Source: Paramarasmius palmivorus | Lineage: Eukaryota > Basidiomycota > Agaricomycetes > Agaricales > Marasmiaceae | DNA length: 64,000 nucleotides | Reading direction: 5' to 3' | Assembly: GCA_037176845.1 (NCBI GenBank) | Contig: JAYKXP010000015.1 | Coordinates: 186,001-250,000 of the forward strand | Part shown: positions 17,229-28,473 of the stretch, piece after piece | Layout of the letters: each line of letters starts with the position of its first letter | Position numbering within the stretch: the first letter of the stretch is position 1 | Made by a program: the position numbers and the translations under genes | Notes under the pieces: model-generated | Seen by the model: only the letters and a program-made list of their open reading frames with translations | What the model was told of the DNA's origin: nothing | The model's database searches: none

Positions 17229-17726
17229 ATGTCTCACTTTGTCCCCTCCAGTATAATCGACTCTTCATGTTCAATTCTTATCGGAAACGTCACGAAATTC
17301 ATTGCAGAGTCACTTTGCGATGTGGGTCGTGCAAATAAACGGTGGAATGAGGACGACTCAGCCGAGGCGCTGAGGGAGAAACTCTACTCTCTGCTCAGTT
17401 TCTCCTGGCCTTTGCTCTTACAACCTCAAACAAGCTATTCCATTCACGGTTTACTTACGCCGTGGCAGTATAATCAACTCCAAAACCCCTATAGGTGGGC
17501 TGTGTTTGTAAAGGGTTCAGGATATTCGCCGAAGTGCCTGTTCATGTCGCACCGCAACGGCGAACGCTGGGGTGACCGTGCTGGTGAAAACCAGACGAAG
17601 AAGCATCCATACCGGCACACTTACATTGGCTATGGAACCTGCCTGTTCCGAAACGGGACCTCGGCAGTACCTATCAAGTATCAAGTATCGCGGCAACCAA
17701 TATCACTGTCAGGCAACAAAGTTTGA
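17229..17726 (+). CDS. Hypothetical protein (165 codons), doubtful
   Basis: An uninterrupted frame starts 280 bases after the MAP kinase stop. It has a plausible composition (RWNEDDSAEALREKLYSLL, LTPWQYNQLQNPYRWAVF) but I recognise no family, signal peptide or membrane span. A second open frame overlaps its 3' end (to 17895) and could be joined by an intron. It may be a gene remnant or part of the kinase 3' untranslated region. The length is somewhat above what is expected by chance. Confidence 0.3.
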   Translation: MSHFVPSSIIDSSCSILIGNVTKFIAESLCDVGRANKRWNEDDSAEALREKLYSLLSFSWPLLLQPQTSYSIHGLLTPWQYNQLQNPYRWAVFVKGSGYSPKCLFMSHRNGERWGDRAGENQTKKHPYRHTYIGYGTCLFRNGTSAVPIKYQVSRQPISLSGNKV

Positions 17727-18087
17727 ATCTCATGCGATTCTCATACGAAGAGTGTTTCTGACGGTATCTGTCAGGTTCAACAATTCTGTAAACTGGACCA
17801 CAAATACTCAATACTCGAACCTGACCGTGTACCAGCATTTTTTGGCCACACCCGAGAAGTCGTCTCATGGGCACCTTCAACCTTGCACACGCTAGGATAC
17901 AAGTACTAGGAATATTTCACAAGTGTAAAAATGGCATGTTTTTCGCACACCTCAGTCTGTGTCCTATCAATTGAATTGCTGCAACTTGCAGCCTTCCCGA
18001 TAGGTTACCGAACGCCAGCGAGGTGATGGTATCCATCTCGCTAGCTCTAGTCCTAGCCAATTCAATCATCGCCCACAACCACCGTAG

Positions 18088-18117
18088 ACCACCACCTCCA
18101 CCACCACCACCACCACT
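18088..18117. repeat. CCA trinucleotide repeat in a 5' leader
   Basis: Run of ACC/CCA triplets with one CTC interruption, ending nine bases before the ATG of the tandem-thioredoxin gene. Probably part of its untranslated leader. Confidence 0.9.
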
Positions 18118-18125
18118 ATATCAGC

Positions 18126-19063
18126 ATGAAATATTTTACTCTTTCCTTGCTTTCTTTTGTCACCATCGCTCTCTCGTTGAAACTCAGCTCTGAAGCTTTT
18201 GAGCCCACCATCAGCGAAGGTGTATGGGTGGTCAACTTTGAGTCCCCATATTGTAGCCATTGCAAGCACTTCAAGCCCCTCTGGAACGAGCTTGTAGAGG
18301 AGAAGCTGGGTAGTCCTAACCCTGGTATACGATTTGCCGAGGTGAATTGCGTTACAGACGGTGGTGAGCATCATGCAGTTGAAACAGACTGACATTGAGC
18401 TCAATCGTCGTTCTCTTCTAGATCTTTGTAACGCCAATAAGGTTACGGGATATCCTCAAATGAATGTCTACCATGACGGACAATTTATGGCCCAATACCA
18501 GGGTCGTCGGGAGGCCCATCTACTTAGAGAGTTTTTTGACCTCTATTCAGAGCCAGAGGTGGAGACCAGTCCAACAATTGCGCAGTGGAGGTCTAGTAAA
18601 CTTTCGTCCGGGAACTACAGTTCCACCATCAGTGAAGGAGTCTGGATGGTCTACCATGAAACTCTGAACTGTGGACCGATTTGCGAGGCGTTCAGACCGC
18701 TTTGGGATGAATTCAGTTGGACATATGCCCGTGACATTCACTTTGCCGACATTGACTGTCTTAAATACGGAGGTGAGCATGATGTTTGGTCATGCTCGTA
18801 GTAACCCTGCTCTAACCCTCATAATAGATGTTTGTGACGCCCATGGTATCTCCAGAGGTGCGCCGCAAGTTAACTTCTACCAGACTGGAAAGTTGCTTGG
18901 TACCTATGTGTACCATGGTGAAGAGATAGAGGAGGCTCGGAATACCTTGCAAAGAGACGTTGACGCTTTGGAACGGTTGGTTACCCATGGGGCAGGACTT
19001 GGATTGGCTCTCTCTGGGGATCAGCAGTCTGATGTTGAAGGCCAGGTAGTATTGAACCACTAG
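18126..19063 (+). CDS. Secretory-pathway protein with two thioredoxin-like domains (PDI-like); second active site degenerate
   Basis: The ATG at 18126 begins a signal peptide (MKYFTLSLLSFVTIALSL). Domain 1 has the PDI-type active site CSHC at 18252-18263 (YCSHCKHFKPLWNELVEEK), then PQMNVYHDGQ with the cis-Pro. Domain 2 repeats the architecture (STISEGVWMVYHETLNC... and PQVNFYQTGKLLGTY). Its active site reads C-G-P-I-C (18670-18684), three residues between the cysteines instead of two, so disulphide chemistry there is doubtful. Introns at about 18364-18421 and 18773-18827 sit at the same position and phase in the two domains. There is no obvious KDEL-type retention signal at the end (EGQVVLNH), so it may be secreted or vacuolar. 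About 275 residues. Stop TAG at 19061-19063, tail to tail with the P450 gene. Confidence 0.8.
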
Positions 19064-19216
19064 CCATTGTACCAAGACAATGATTATACGTCTACTACAA
19101 ATAATGTTCGTGTTTCAGCACCTTCTTGCTTGATCCGATCTTGGCACAATGTTACAGGGAAATGCACCTGGATGGCTTTCGTAGAGTTAGTGACCAACGC
19201 GAGCGAAAGCAAGAAT

Positions 19217-21223
19217 TCATACATACCTTACCATGGCGTCTGAGTATACCACATTGAAAATAACATCATTGCCGTTTTCATCTTTGGCCTTGGTGATATC
19301 AAACACAGCCAAAACTGATGCGATTGCCCCCCACAAGCTCGCCAACGCTAGGTGTCGTCCCGGACAGATCCGCCTACCTGTTGGAGGGAACAGAAATGAA
19401 CCTTTGAACACTATACGGAGAAGGACGACTCACCAAATCCGAAAATAAAGGATAGATCGTCATCATTACAGGTGCCGTTCTTTGTCATGAATCGTTCTGG
19501 TACGAAGGACTCAGGTTCTGGATAGACATCTTCATCGCGAGTCATTGCCCTACCAGGTATCACATCAAGTCCAGCCAATAGTATCCAAGAATAATAGCAA
19601 CTAACCAAGTATTGCCTATCACAGCAGTGCCTAAACGTTAAATAAACGTCCGTGTAAACAAGCTGCACTTCCTAAGGTAGCTGGTGCGTACCCTCTGGAA
19701 TGAAGAATCCATCAACCATATCCGCTTTGACGTTTCGGCGAAATACCCCTAATGGGGTAATAGGATAGCGACGAAGTACCTCGCGCAGAATCGACTCTAT
19801 GTATGGCAGGTTGGGACGATCGGCGTAGGTCGGTAGTCGTTCTCTGCCAACGACTCGGTCAATTTCTTCCCGAGCTTTCTCTTGAACTTGTGGGTGAGTC
19901 ATCATGGCTACGAAGAAGGATGTAAGCACCGAGGCCATCTGTACATCGAGTGTGTTTTAGCCAGCGATGACAGGAGTTCCCAAGAGAACATACGGTGTCA
20001 GCTCCAGCTAAGTATAACAATGTCAATCAGATATACGATGCTCGAAAGTGTTGGTTGTGCATACCCCCGTAGGCTCCAGCGCAGATATGCTTAATCGACT
20101 GTAGCTCTTCCTCGTCGCGTCCTCCCTTTGCCTCGTGTCGAGCCAGGAGCTTAGCTAGTATCGAAGAGTTTTTGGTTCCCGATTTCTAGCAAAATAAGAG
20201 TCAGGCTGGCCTACTGACGAGCAAAACCGATCTCACGATTCCATCTATCACCAACTCATACGGCTTATGAACCATATCATCTATCCATTGGTGACTCTGG
20301 TCGGAAACACGTCTATAGTAGCTGAGGCCGGGTATCCATGGAGGCAGATGTCGTAGGAACGGGAAAAGGTTGACGACAGCTGATGAGGGTGATGATAGAG
20401 ATACCAGTGAGCTAATAGCTTTCTCCGCTAAATCAACGAAGTAGTCATTTGTTGAAGCAACGTCGTGGCCATAGGTCACACCCATTATGGTGGCTGCTGC
20501 AAAGCTGAACATGTATCAGGAAACGGCACCGAGGGACCGCAAGCCGCTACTCACGTCCGAATGTGGGCTCGAAAGTCTGCTGGTTCCAGCGCTATGTTTG
20601 ACAAGAACTGCTCCACCTTTTGTGACAACACGGGAAGCATTTCTCCCATAGCAGAGTCGCGAAATCCTTCGTGAAATAGACGTCTGTGTCTTCGCCAGGT
20701 TTCTCCGTAAGGCATGAACGCTGATAGCAATAGTCTCGTCTATGAGATACTTCAGCGGCGAGATAATATTCTTACCGAAGCCGACATCTCTCCATCCTAG
20801 ACTAGAGATGTCGTTTATCAGGGAAATCGTTAACGGATAAGAGTTACGAAACGACGCACAGGTCTACCATTGGGACGTACGGTCGGTCGGAATAGATGCG
20901 AGACCGCTTTTCGTATAATTCGCGGGCGAGCAAGCGGGAGTTTATGACAACGAAGTGGTACCCAGTTATGTAAAAATGTGCAATGGGTTCTTCTGCGCAA
21001 GATAAGTACTAGCGCCGCCTGAGGAGTACATGATAAACTTGCTGTACAGGTGTCTCTGCCCAGAGAAAACTGCCCCAGCCTTGATATATGGCAAATCGAA
21101 GAGGCTGCCAACAATGGGTGAAGGTTTGGGACCGGGGGGATATGGTGGGTGGTTCTTCGACACGAAAAATCTCGCCAGGAAGATGCCTATCACGATGAAA
21201 ACGACAAGGGTAAGGAAGGTCAT
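19217..21223 (-). CDS. Cytochrome P450 monooxygenase
   Basis: Membrane-bound class II P450. The N-terminal anchor (MTFLTLVVFIVIGIFLARFF) is followed by the hinge YPPGPKPSPIVGSL. Further motifs: I-helix LAGADT joined to MASVLTSFFVAMM, the ExxR of REVLRRYPITPLG, PERFM, and the haem-binding FGFGRRICPGRHLALASL joined over an intron at 19378-19434. All core residues are present, so it should be functional. About a dozen short introns. The frame stops just after SDAMV at 19217-19219. A further intron there would give a longer C-terminus ending near 19084. The family resembles basidiomycete P450s of the CYP64 clan, but the subfamily and substrate cannot be told by eye. Neighbours are a thioredoxin-like protein and an aldo/keto reductase. 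Confidence 0.88.
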
Positions 21224-22496
21224 GCTTTGATTATGACCCGCGATATGATGCTGGTTTTGTAGTGCCCGCTACGATATGACGAAATGAATGTTAACAGATA
21301 TGGAATGAAATGAAACTCTAATTGACAGGCTCCGAACGCCAAAGCTCGTGCTCTTGCGGGTGAAATGCAATCCATGGCCGCAGTGTATTCGCCGTTGCTC
21401 GGATGTAAATGTGACGGGAAAGATGGGTGCAATTGCGTTCTCTGTAACTGCTGGAGGAAGAGCACCGTTGAGCAGTACGCATAGAGTAATCTAAGGACCG
21501 ATAAGAAAACCCACACAGTAAGGGTAAATTCGTTACTCACTTTCAGGGCTAACCCGGATCTGAGTTTAGTGACTCTCGGGACTCGATGCGTATCATTCGA
21601 GTAGCTGCTAAGACCGAGCGATAAGCACGTCTCGAGAACGGCTATGCTCCAGGAACATCTACATCGACCTCGACAAGAAGAGATTTGAGAGCCACACGTA
21701 GAACTCTGCACCAAATCGTCAGTACTTCAGCGTCATCGGAGTGGCAGCAAATTCGTTAATACTCATAGTCATGTAAATGGACAGATAGGAGATATCACCT
21801 TCTTTTTGAACAATCCATCACTCCAGAGTGGAAAGAAGGGGTGCGGTATTCCAAACGAGATAGAAGTTGAGATCGAAAAAAATTAGTGGTGGGCGCATCT
21901 CACCAAGGTAGCGCCCAAGTTTACCAAAAATTCCCTTTTACAGGCCCGTGAGAACCCCAAATAGATAGATAGATAGATATTACCCTGCAGTGGTCCCATT
22001 TCAAAAGAAAACGTCTTTAGGCAGGAGTAAGCGAGACGCCTACTCAAAAGACGCATTGCCAATTGAACTCGTGCCGAAGGATCTGTCAAGGATATAAAAA
22101 ATGCATCGGAGAACGTCGGATGTCTTTTTGGTGGAGACATTGCATCAAGATATAGATTTTTGTCTATTAGTATCAAAGAAGTCCTAGTGGGTGTGTTTTA
22201 GGTGAGTGCCAGGTCAGGCTTGTTGTTCCAATGCTTACGCGCTTACGGTTCGACAGTTTGTCTTTCTCAAAGATCTTGCCATCCGATTGTCATCGGAAGT
22301 TTTGTCATTCACCTTCAAAGTTTGACCTTTAACAACCTTCAAGTTCCACAAGCCACAGGGTTGGAGCCGTCTCTCGACAATCTCGGATACTAGCCGGTCA
22401 AAAGATATCTCTAGTCATGGCGGAAGTCTACCGATATTCTTCGTATAAATACGTTACAGAAGTTCAAGGAATTGCCAGTATCAACGAAGCAAAGCC
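21224..22496. other. Divergent intergenic region between P450 and aldo/keto reductase
   Basis: About 1.3 kb with no gene I can support, and the natural place for both promoters. A 164-codon open frame antisense to the start of the P450 (21220-21714) has a composition unlike a protein. It contains a short ATAG tetranucleotide repeat at 21961-21979. Confidence 0.5.
21961..21979. repeat. Short (ATAG)n microsatellite
   Basis: Just over four and a half perfect tetranucleotide copies in non-coding sequence. Confidence 0.85.
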
Positions 22497-24030
22497 ATGT
22501 CCAACATCTTCAAACCTGTATCTGCACCACCGACAAAATTGGGTGTTTATCGAACATTGTCTTCTCAAGCTGGTGTCAGAGTTTCACCATTCTGCTTGGG
22601 AGCAATGAGCATAGGCGACAAATGGAACGATCTTATGGGGCAGATGGACAAGGAGAGCAGCATCAAGCTCTTGGATGCATACTTCGATATGGGTGGTAAC
22701 TTTATTGACACGGCCAATGCATAGTGAGTCGTTTCGTTGCCTCTGACTCGTGGTGCAGGGTTGCTCATACTTTCTTCTCTAGCCAAGAAGAGGCATCAGA
22801 GGAGATTCTAGGAGAATGGATGGAGAACAGGGGGATCCGAGATCAGCTGGTCCTTGCAACAAAAGTACGTATCTATAAGTTCTGAAACGGTCCATACACG
22901 CTGAAATACACTATGTGCCAAAGTACACCGTTCCTTTCAAGCGCTCCGATCCCACCGTTGTCCAAAAAGTAAACTACATGGGTAACAGCGCCAAATCCAT
23001 GCGCGTCAGTGTCGAGCACAGTCTCAAGAAGCTGCGAACATCATACATCGATATCCTCTACGTACACTTCTGGGACTTTGATACTTCGATCAAAGAGGTC
23101 ATGGACAACTTGCACAATCTCGTGGTCTCTGGAAAGGTCATTTATCTGGTACGTTGGTGGATCACCCGAGCTGTAAAACTGCGTGCTAACCTAACGCGTT
23201 CAGGGTATATCAAACTGTGAATCCATTACATGCCATATACTGCAAACGCTCGTGCTTACCTCGATTAGGTCCTGCTTGGGTGGTATCGCAAGCAAATCAG
23301 TACGCTTTCGACAACGGCAAGACACCATTCAGCGTCTACCAAGCCAAATGGAATATCTTGGAGCGCTCCGTGGAACGGGATATTCTTCCTATGGCAAGGG
23401 CTTTTGGTGAGCCTCTGTTATCATTCATTCGACTGCATCGTCCTCACCACAAGCTCCCAGGAATGGCTATCGCACCTTATGCTGTGGTGGGCTCCGGCAA
23501 ATTCATCACCGACGCAGAGGAGCAGCGTCGCAGGGAGACAGGCGAAAAGGGTAGAACAGTATATTCTGATAAGTGGGAGCGCACCGAAAACGAAGTCAAA
23601 GCTTCACGAGCGCTTGAGAAAGTCGCTCAAGAGATAGGTGCCAAGAGTATTAGATCTGGTATGTCTTCTACTATATCTTCATACGCAACTACTTACAAAT
23701 ATTCTGCAGTTGCCATTGCATATGTGATGCAGAAAACACCTTATGTTTTCCCCATCATCGGTGGACGGAAAGTTGAGCACCTGGTATCGAACTTGGAGGC
23801 TTTGGAGTTGACGCTGAGCGATGAGCAAATTGCTTACTTGGAGGGTACAGTACCATTTGAATTGGGGTATCCTCATGAGGCCTGCGTGAGTAGCTAATTC
23901 GTTTTGTCGTCTTGCAATTACTCATGCTCAATTTCAGAATGATCGACGAGTCCACTACCTTATCAAGTCGGCTGCTCACACACAAAGGATGCCCCAGCAG
24001 CAGCCTCTGCGGCCTCTCTCGAATGTGTAG
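22497..24030 (+). CDS. Aldo/keto reductase, aryl-alcohol dehydrogenase (AAD) type
   Basis: NADPH-dependent reductase of the AKR superfamily. The ATG at 22497 gives [19 protein letters not shown], typical of fungal aryl-alcohol dehydrogenases, which reduce aromatic aldehydes to alcohols. The catalytic tetrad can be read: Asp and Tyr in [19 protein letters not shown] (across an intron at about 22722-22781), Lys in LVLATKY, and His in [11 protein letters not shown]. The cofactor-binding C-terminal part includes [19 protein letters not shown]. Introns at about 22865-22920, 23149-23270, 23406-23462, 23659-23710 and 23886-23938 join cleanly. The last exon ends at a TAG at 24028-24030. About 390 residues, the usual length. 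In white-rot and litter fungi this family serves lignin-derived aromatic metabolism; the substrate here is unknown. Confidence 0.9.
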
Positions 24031-24296
24031 ACTATTTTTTATATTGTCATGTACCATTTCTTCGCGTAGTTTCTGATATACTACTGTTGCGACAACATCA
24101 TGTAACCGCGAAATGAGAACGGGCGCTTAATAGGCGCTAGTGGACCCTAGCCACTGCTTTCGTGTCAAGTACGAAATGACGATGTCTGACAAGCAGACCC
24201 GGTATGCATTACTGTCCAAGTCCTTTCACGCCTCCACTCCAAATATGTAGAATGGGTATCATTTGTAAAGAGATATTAGAGTACATTTTCCGCCGT

Positions 24297-25576
24297 TTAT
24301 TCGCATAGAAGTCCTCCATTGAGGTTGATCTTCAAATGTTGTTAGCATGTAACAGAGTGGCGAATGTATAACACTTACTGTCTGACCTAAAGATTTGAGC
24401 GCGCGTCAGTCTTGGTGTTTCAATATGTAGCGCAAAAGGAACATTACCAGTGATGAAACGAGCCTTTTCTGAAACCAGGTACGAAACGAGCCCTGCAACA
24501 TCTTCTGGTTCTCCATTGATACCCAGCGGGGATGCCTGAGCCATCTAGAGTGTCTCCGTCAGCGTTCCGTAAGACAAAACGAGCGAGAACTTTGCTGCAC
24601 GTTTTTCCTGACACTGACTCCCGGTACATATTTTGCTGTAGTGTCTTCTAAATAACTCACTGTAGTTTTTAGTACATCAGCAACCCAGGTAGACGTCAAT
24701 TGAACTGCTCTTACGCATATCCGTCTCGATCGCGCCGGGCGCATAGGCGTTTACGGTGATCCCATATGGACCAAACTCCTTCGCTGGAAAAAAAAAATAT
24801 ACATGAAGTGTATCTTGCAGTCATTTATACGAGTAGCACTCACAGGCTGTTTGAGTGAGTCCTCTGATTGCAAACTTTGTAGAGGAGTAAGTTGCGAGAT
24901 GAGCCGATCCTACGAATGTTGTTCAGTGAGATCAATAGGCGGGAGAACACGAAGATGCACCTCGTTTTCCCCCGAGTGAACTTGCGCCGATTATTCTGCC
25001 CCCTTCTCCCTGGGCTATCATTTGCTTTGCAGCATACTTGTAGCATAAGAAAGTTCCCCGGGCATTCACAGAGAATGTTTTATCCCATTCTTCCACCGAT
25101 TCTTGTGTACCATAAAACGTTGACCAATGCCCGAGTAACATGATTTGAATGGGACAATACCTTCGAGTATGGGACTGACTCTTGGGATCCCCGCGTTCGC
25201 CACCATCTACGGAATCGTCAGAAGCGCGCTTCGTGCTACAAATACTAAGCATATACCACATGCAGAGCACCATGGGCTTCTACCACTTGAGCGATCATAT
25301 TCTTCACGTCTTCTTCCTGAGAAATGTCTGCTATATGCACGGAACTACGGCGGGATATTCCTTTAATTTCGTCTGCTACCGCGTTCAGTTTCTCGAGGTT
25401 ATGCTGCAAGTCGTTTAGAGCCACGTCGAGGCCGTCCTGAGCGAGTTGCAAGGCAATTGCTTTGCCTATTCCCTGTGCTATAATACATAGTTCGAGACAT
25501 GTATATAAATAAACAAAGGAAACGCACCTGCACCGGTCACCAGCGCGACTCTAAGCTTCCCGGTTGACCCTGCCAT
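24297..25576 (-). CDS. Short-chain dehydrogenase/reductase (acetoin/diacetyl reductase-like)
   Basis: NAD(P)-dependent classical SDR. The ATG at 25574-25576 begins MAGSTGKLRVALVTGAG, the first part of the Rossmann TGxxxGxG motif, completed after an intron. Then come LQLAQDGLDVALND and the catalytic Ser in GRIIGASSLGGKRG. The catalytic Tyr and Lys are in YSSTKFAIRGLTQTA, spliced from the exon near 24840-24905. The rest is FGPYGITVNAYAPGAIETDM and GEPEDVAGLVSYLVSEKARF. The last exon encodes INLNGGLLCE and ends at 24297-24299. One intron near 24545-24590 starts with GTGCAG if the frame is to be kept. The gene is the same subfamily as the SDR at 56835-58151. The substrate is unknown; small dicarbonyls are the usual family guess. 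Confidence 0.85.
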
Positions 25577-26077
25577 TGACGTTCGTATTCGAGTTGAGAG
25601 GTTTTGACCTGCTGTGTAGTCTTCGGTAGTAGTTCAGGGGCTGGCGTATTAGTCTACTGAACGCCACACTAGATCACGAGAAAAGTCGACTAGAAAAACG
25701 AATTGAAACGCTAGCCTTTATATGCGCCCGAATGATAACGCCAGGTCCTGAGAATTTTGAGGAATCTCATCAAAGAGTCAAGAATATGGGGCGAAGCAAG
25801 TGGTCGCAGGTGGCCGTTCCGTTCTTGTCGTCCCTTTCGGTAGTGGCTATCGTTTTGCCGATCACGCACGCCATAGACTTACTCCAAGCGGTTGCATCGG
25901 TTGTATTCTAACGTTTTCGTCGTCAATGTTTAATAGAACATGAGTAGTGTTGCAAAAAGCAGTAATAGAATGCAGGCTCACCAATTCAACGCCAGTTCTA
26001 GATACCTAGTGCCATTACATAGATGAACCCCGCGTCCGGGCAATTCGGACAACTGTCCAAGGATGTCCTAGAAGCGT
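25577..26077. promoter_or_regulatory. Upstream region of the SDR gene
   Basis: About 500 bases without a gene. On the minus strand a TATAAA element lies at 25717-25722, 140 bases before the SDR ATG, a plausible core promoter position. Confidence 0.4.
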
Positions 26078-26418
26078 TCAGCGAGTGTTAACGCCTCGGC
26101 ATTGATTTAACTGTCCCAACATCATCTCTGTCAGGGTCAATCGTAAGTAGAACATTCCACTCTCGTTGCGACTGCTAGCATCTGAACGGAAATTCGCATT
26201 AGACATCAGAGGGAAGCTCCGGACTACTGTATTTCGCGTGTAGGTGATGATAGCCGCGTCATGATTGAGAACTTGAAGACCACTAATAGTACAGGAAGAG
26301 ATGTCTCCGACCAATAGGTTTGGAACCAGCGAAGGGGATTAGTATCAATCAGAACACAGAAAATCAGAAGAAGGGAATATGACCTCAAGACTGAGCAACA
26401 GATGTCCGTGAAGATCAT
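26078..26418 (-). other. Possible remnant or single exon of an unknown protein
   Basis: Two overlapping minus-strand frames. One reads VGDISSCTISGLQVLNHDAA then IITYTRNTVV, whose pattern of short beta strands resembles small SnoaL/NTF2-like fungal proteins. I cannot find a convincing start or a complete fold, and the frames conflict downstream. It could be a decayed gene. Low confidence. Confidence 0.25.
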
Positions 26419-27035
26419 ATTGGCAATAGGCTATAATCGATGACATTGATAGCAATTGATGGCATCCCAATGATCGTCGTTATCGTGCGGAAATTGCTGG
26501 CGGGTCCAGTATCTATTATGCACACATACATAGCATGTTCTAGCATGCTTCATCGATATAGTCGAGAGCTTCAAGGAGAACAAAAGCAAACGAAATGTCA
26601 GCGCAGTAAGTACTAAGCAAAAAGGTTCAAGCGTGTTTCACCCTGTGCGTGAGAAAACCCGGGTCCGAGGTCCCTTTTTCCATTATGGCCATAGGTATCG
26701 TCGAAAGCCGTTGTTCACGCATACACGTGTATATCGCTGATGGCTTCGTCTCTCCAAGAGGAAATCAGCGTGCCAGATGGCTAACATGCAGATACGACAT
26801 GACCTTGACATGACCCACCTCAGGATGGAAGAAAGTCGCATGCAATCTGGAGCTCTCGTAAACACAAAGACAATCCAACCGGCTTCAATCGATACGCTTT
26901 ACGAACCACACCTCAGCCTTTTCCTGTATCGTGCTTCCTTCCGGGTCTTCTACTCCAGTTCCGGCAATCTCCATTGAACGCAGTGAAAGCTTGCCCTTGG
27001 TGAACTGCGCCTAAAGACCCAGCAAAGAGACCACC

Positions 27036-28473
27036 CTAGTCCAGAATGATTGATTCTAGGCGTCGGTGGGCTGTGAGGGAACAATCAGCGAAGGTTCCTT
27101 CAGAAAACAAATGAAGTGGCTTACCAGGCTTGTAAAACCCGATACATTTGTGGCTGCCATTACAGTGCTCCAACTTGATATAAACGGCAAAAATATTGTC
27201 CACATTGGCTATCAAGGTTGGAATACTGAAATTTACGCCGCTTGCGATTCTAAATAGGTCAATGTCCTTGCACGCGTCGCCACCCGCTGAATTTGAGGGC
27301 ACAAAGAACAAAATTCCAGTTTCCTTATCCTGGATCGCTGTATAGGTGCCGGCTAGCAATGAGAAATCTACAAAAAAAACACCGTGGCATTATCTGGACG
27401 AGTCTCCAAATCTCCATCACCGCCTGGCCAAGGGTAATCTGGTATCTACAGGCTGATATAATGTCATCATCATGAACTAGATGTGAATGGCTGAACGAAC
27501 ACTGTGTTCCAATCGAATGGCTTCATGGCAAGGCTTTCATCTATTAGGCGGTACTTGATGATATCGACCAGAGGGAGCCCGACGTCTTCATTATTAGACA
27601 ATACTGCAATGCCAATGTTGTCGAACGGTAGGCGAGCAATATCGCTGTAGAACCTTGATGGTAGAGTGAAAACCAGAAGAAAGCGACAGGGAGATATCTA
27701 GCACATGTCCACCACTCTGCAGGAAACGAAGAAGGAAAGGCCTAAGTGAGTTTTACATAACAGAAGACTTTGAAGCACACCTCGATAACAGCTAAGATCA
27801 CAACCGTTCAGACTTGGCATTTCATACTTTGGAAGGGAACGAATGACTTACCATGTCTTCAATACGTACTGGTCTGCTGACCTCCACCGTATGCGCTAGG
27901 TGATAGAAGAGCCTGCGGAGATCTAGGTAACAATATTTACCCAGAAAAACCAGAGTCAGCCCTAGTGACCTTTAGCGGATTTCTGCAAGACCTCCGACGG
28001 AATAACTATCTCATTAGTCACCAGGTATTGCCTCACAATAGGAGAGTTCGAAGCCGTTTCACCTATAGCTGATGACGAGGGTTTTCAGGTTGGATGACGG
28101 AGAGCGTGATATGACAATCTACCGAATCATTGGCGCTACTAATCCTGACATGAGAAACGGATCATGAGTCGATGCGAAGGCTCAAAGGGTGAGAGGCTAC
28201 TCACAAGGCAGCCTTGATTGGCGACGTCGGATGGGTTACAGGAGAGCTGCTGCTCAGTTTGGCGACACTGGCATACCCCTCGGCCTCGAGATTACATGTC
28301 CCAGGTTGGAGACAAGCGACGACCGCACTGACACCTCCAGGGGGCCATTCTGACACTAGGTTCTCGATGAATGCACCGACATTACTTGTGAGGATGTTTT
28401 GGCATGCTGCATGAGCGAAGAGGTGAAAAAGGTGCAGAAGCAAGAGCGCCATCTTGGCTGTAGCTTGATTCAA
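27036..28473 (-). pseudogene. Decayed beta-lactamase-family serine hydrolase lacking its catalytic core
   Basis: The first frame (28473 down to 28201) has a signal peptide (MALLLLHLFHLFAHAAC) and the family's N-terminal strand pattern (FIENLVSEWPPGGVSAVV ... LEAEGYAS). Instead of continuing into the SxxK nucleophile region, the sequence jumps to ISSANDS. After that come pieces of the C-terminal half: EIVIPSEVLQKSAKG, SPSAYGGGQQTSTY (then TGA), SGGHVLDIS, RLPFDNIGIAVLSNNEDVG and IIKYRLIDESLAMKPFDWN. The final segment is LLAGTYTAIQDKETG and onwards to 27036. About 200 residues, including the SxxK and YxN motifs, are missing, and the pieces are in different frames near 27560-27700. In intact fungal relatives these pieces occur in this order. 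An active enzyme seems impossible. The alternative is an expressed truncated secreted protein. Confidence 0.55.

Noticed and set aside
21220..21714. 164-codon minus-strand open frame upstream of the P450
   Set aside because: Overlaps the P450 start and has a Ser/Cys-rich, unstructured composition and no known motif. More likely leader or promoter sequence.
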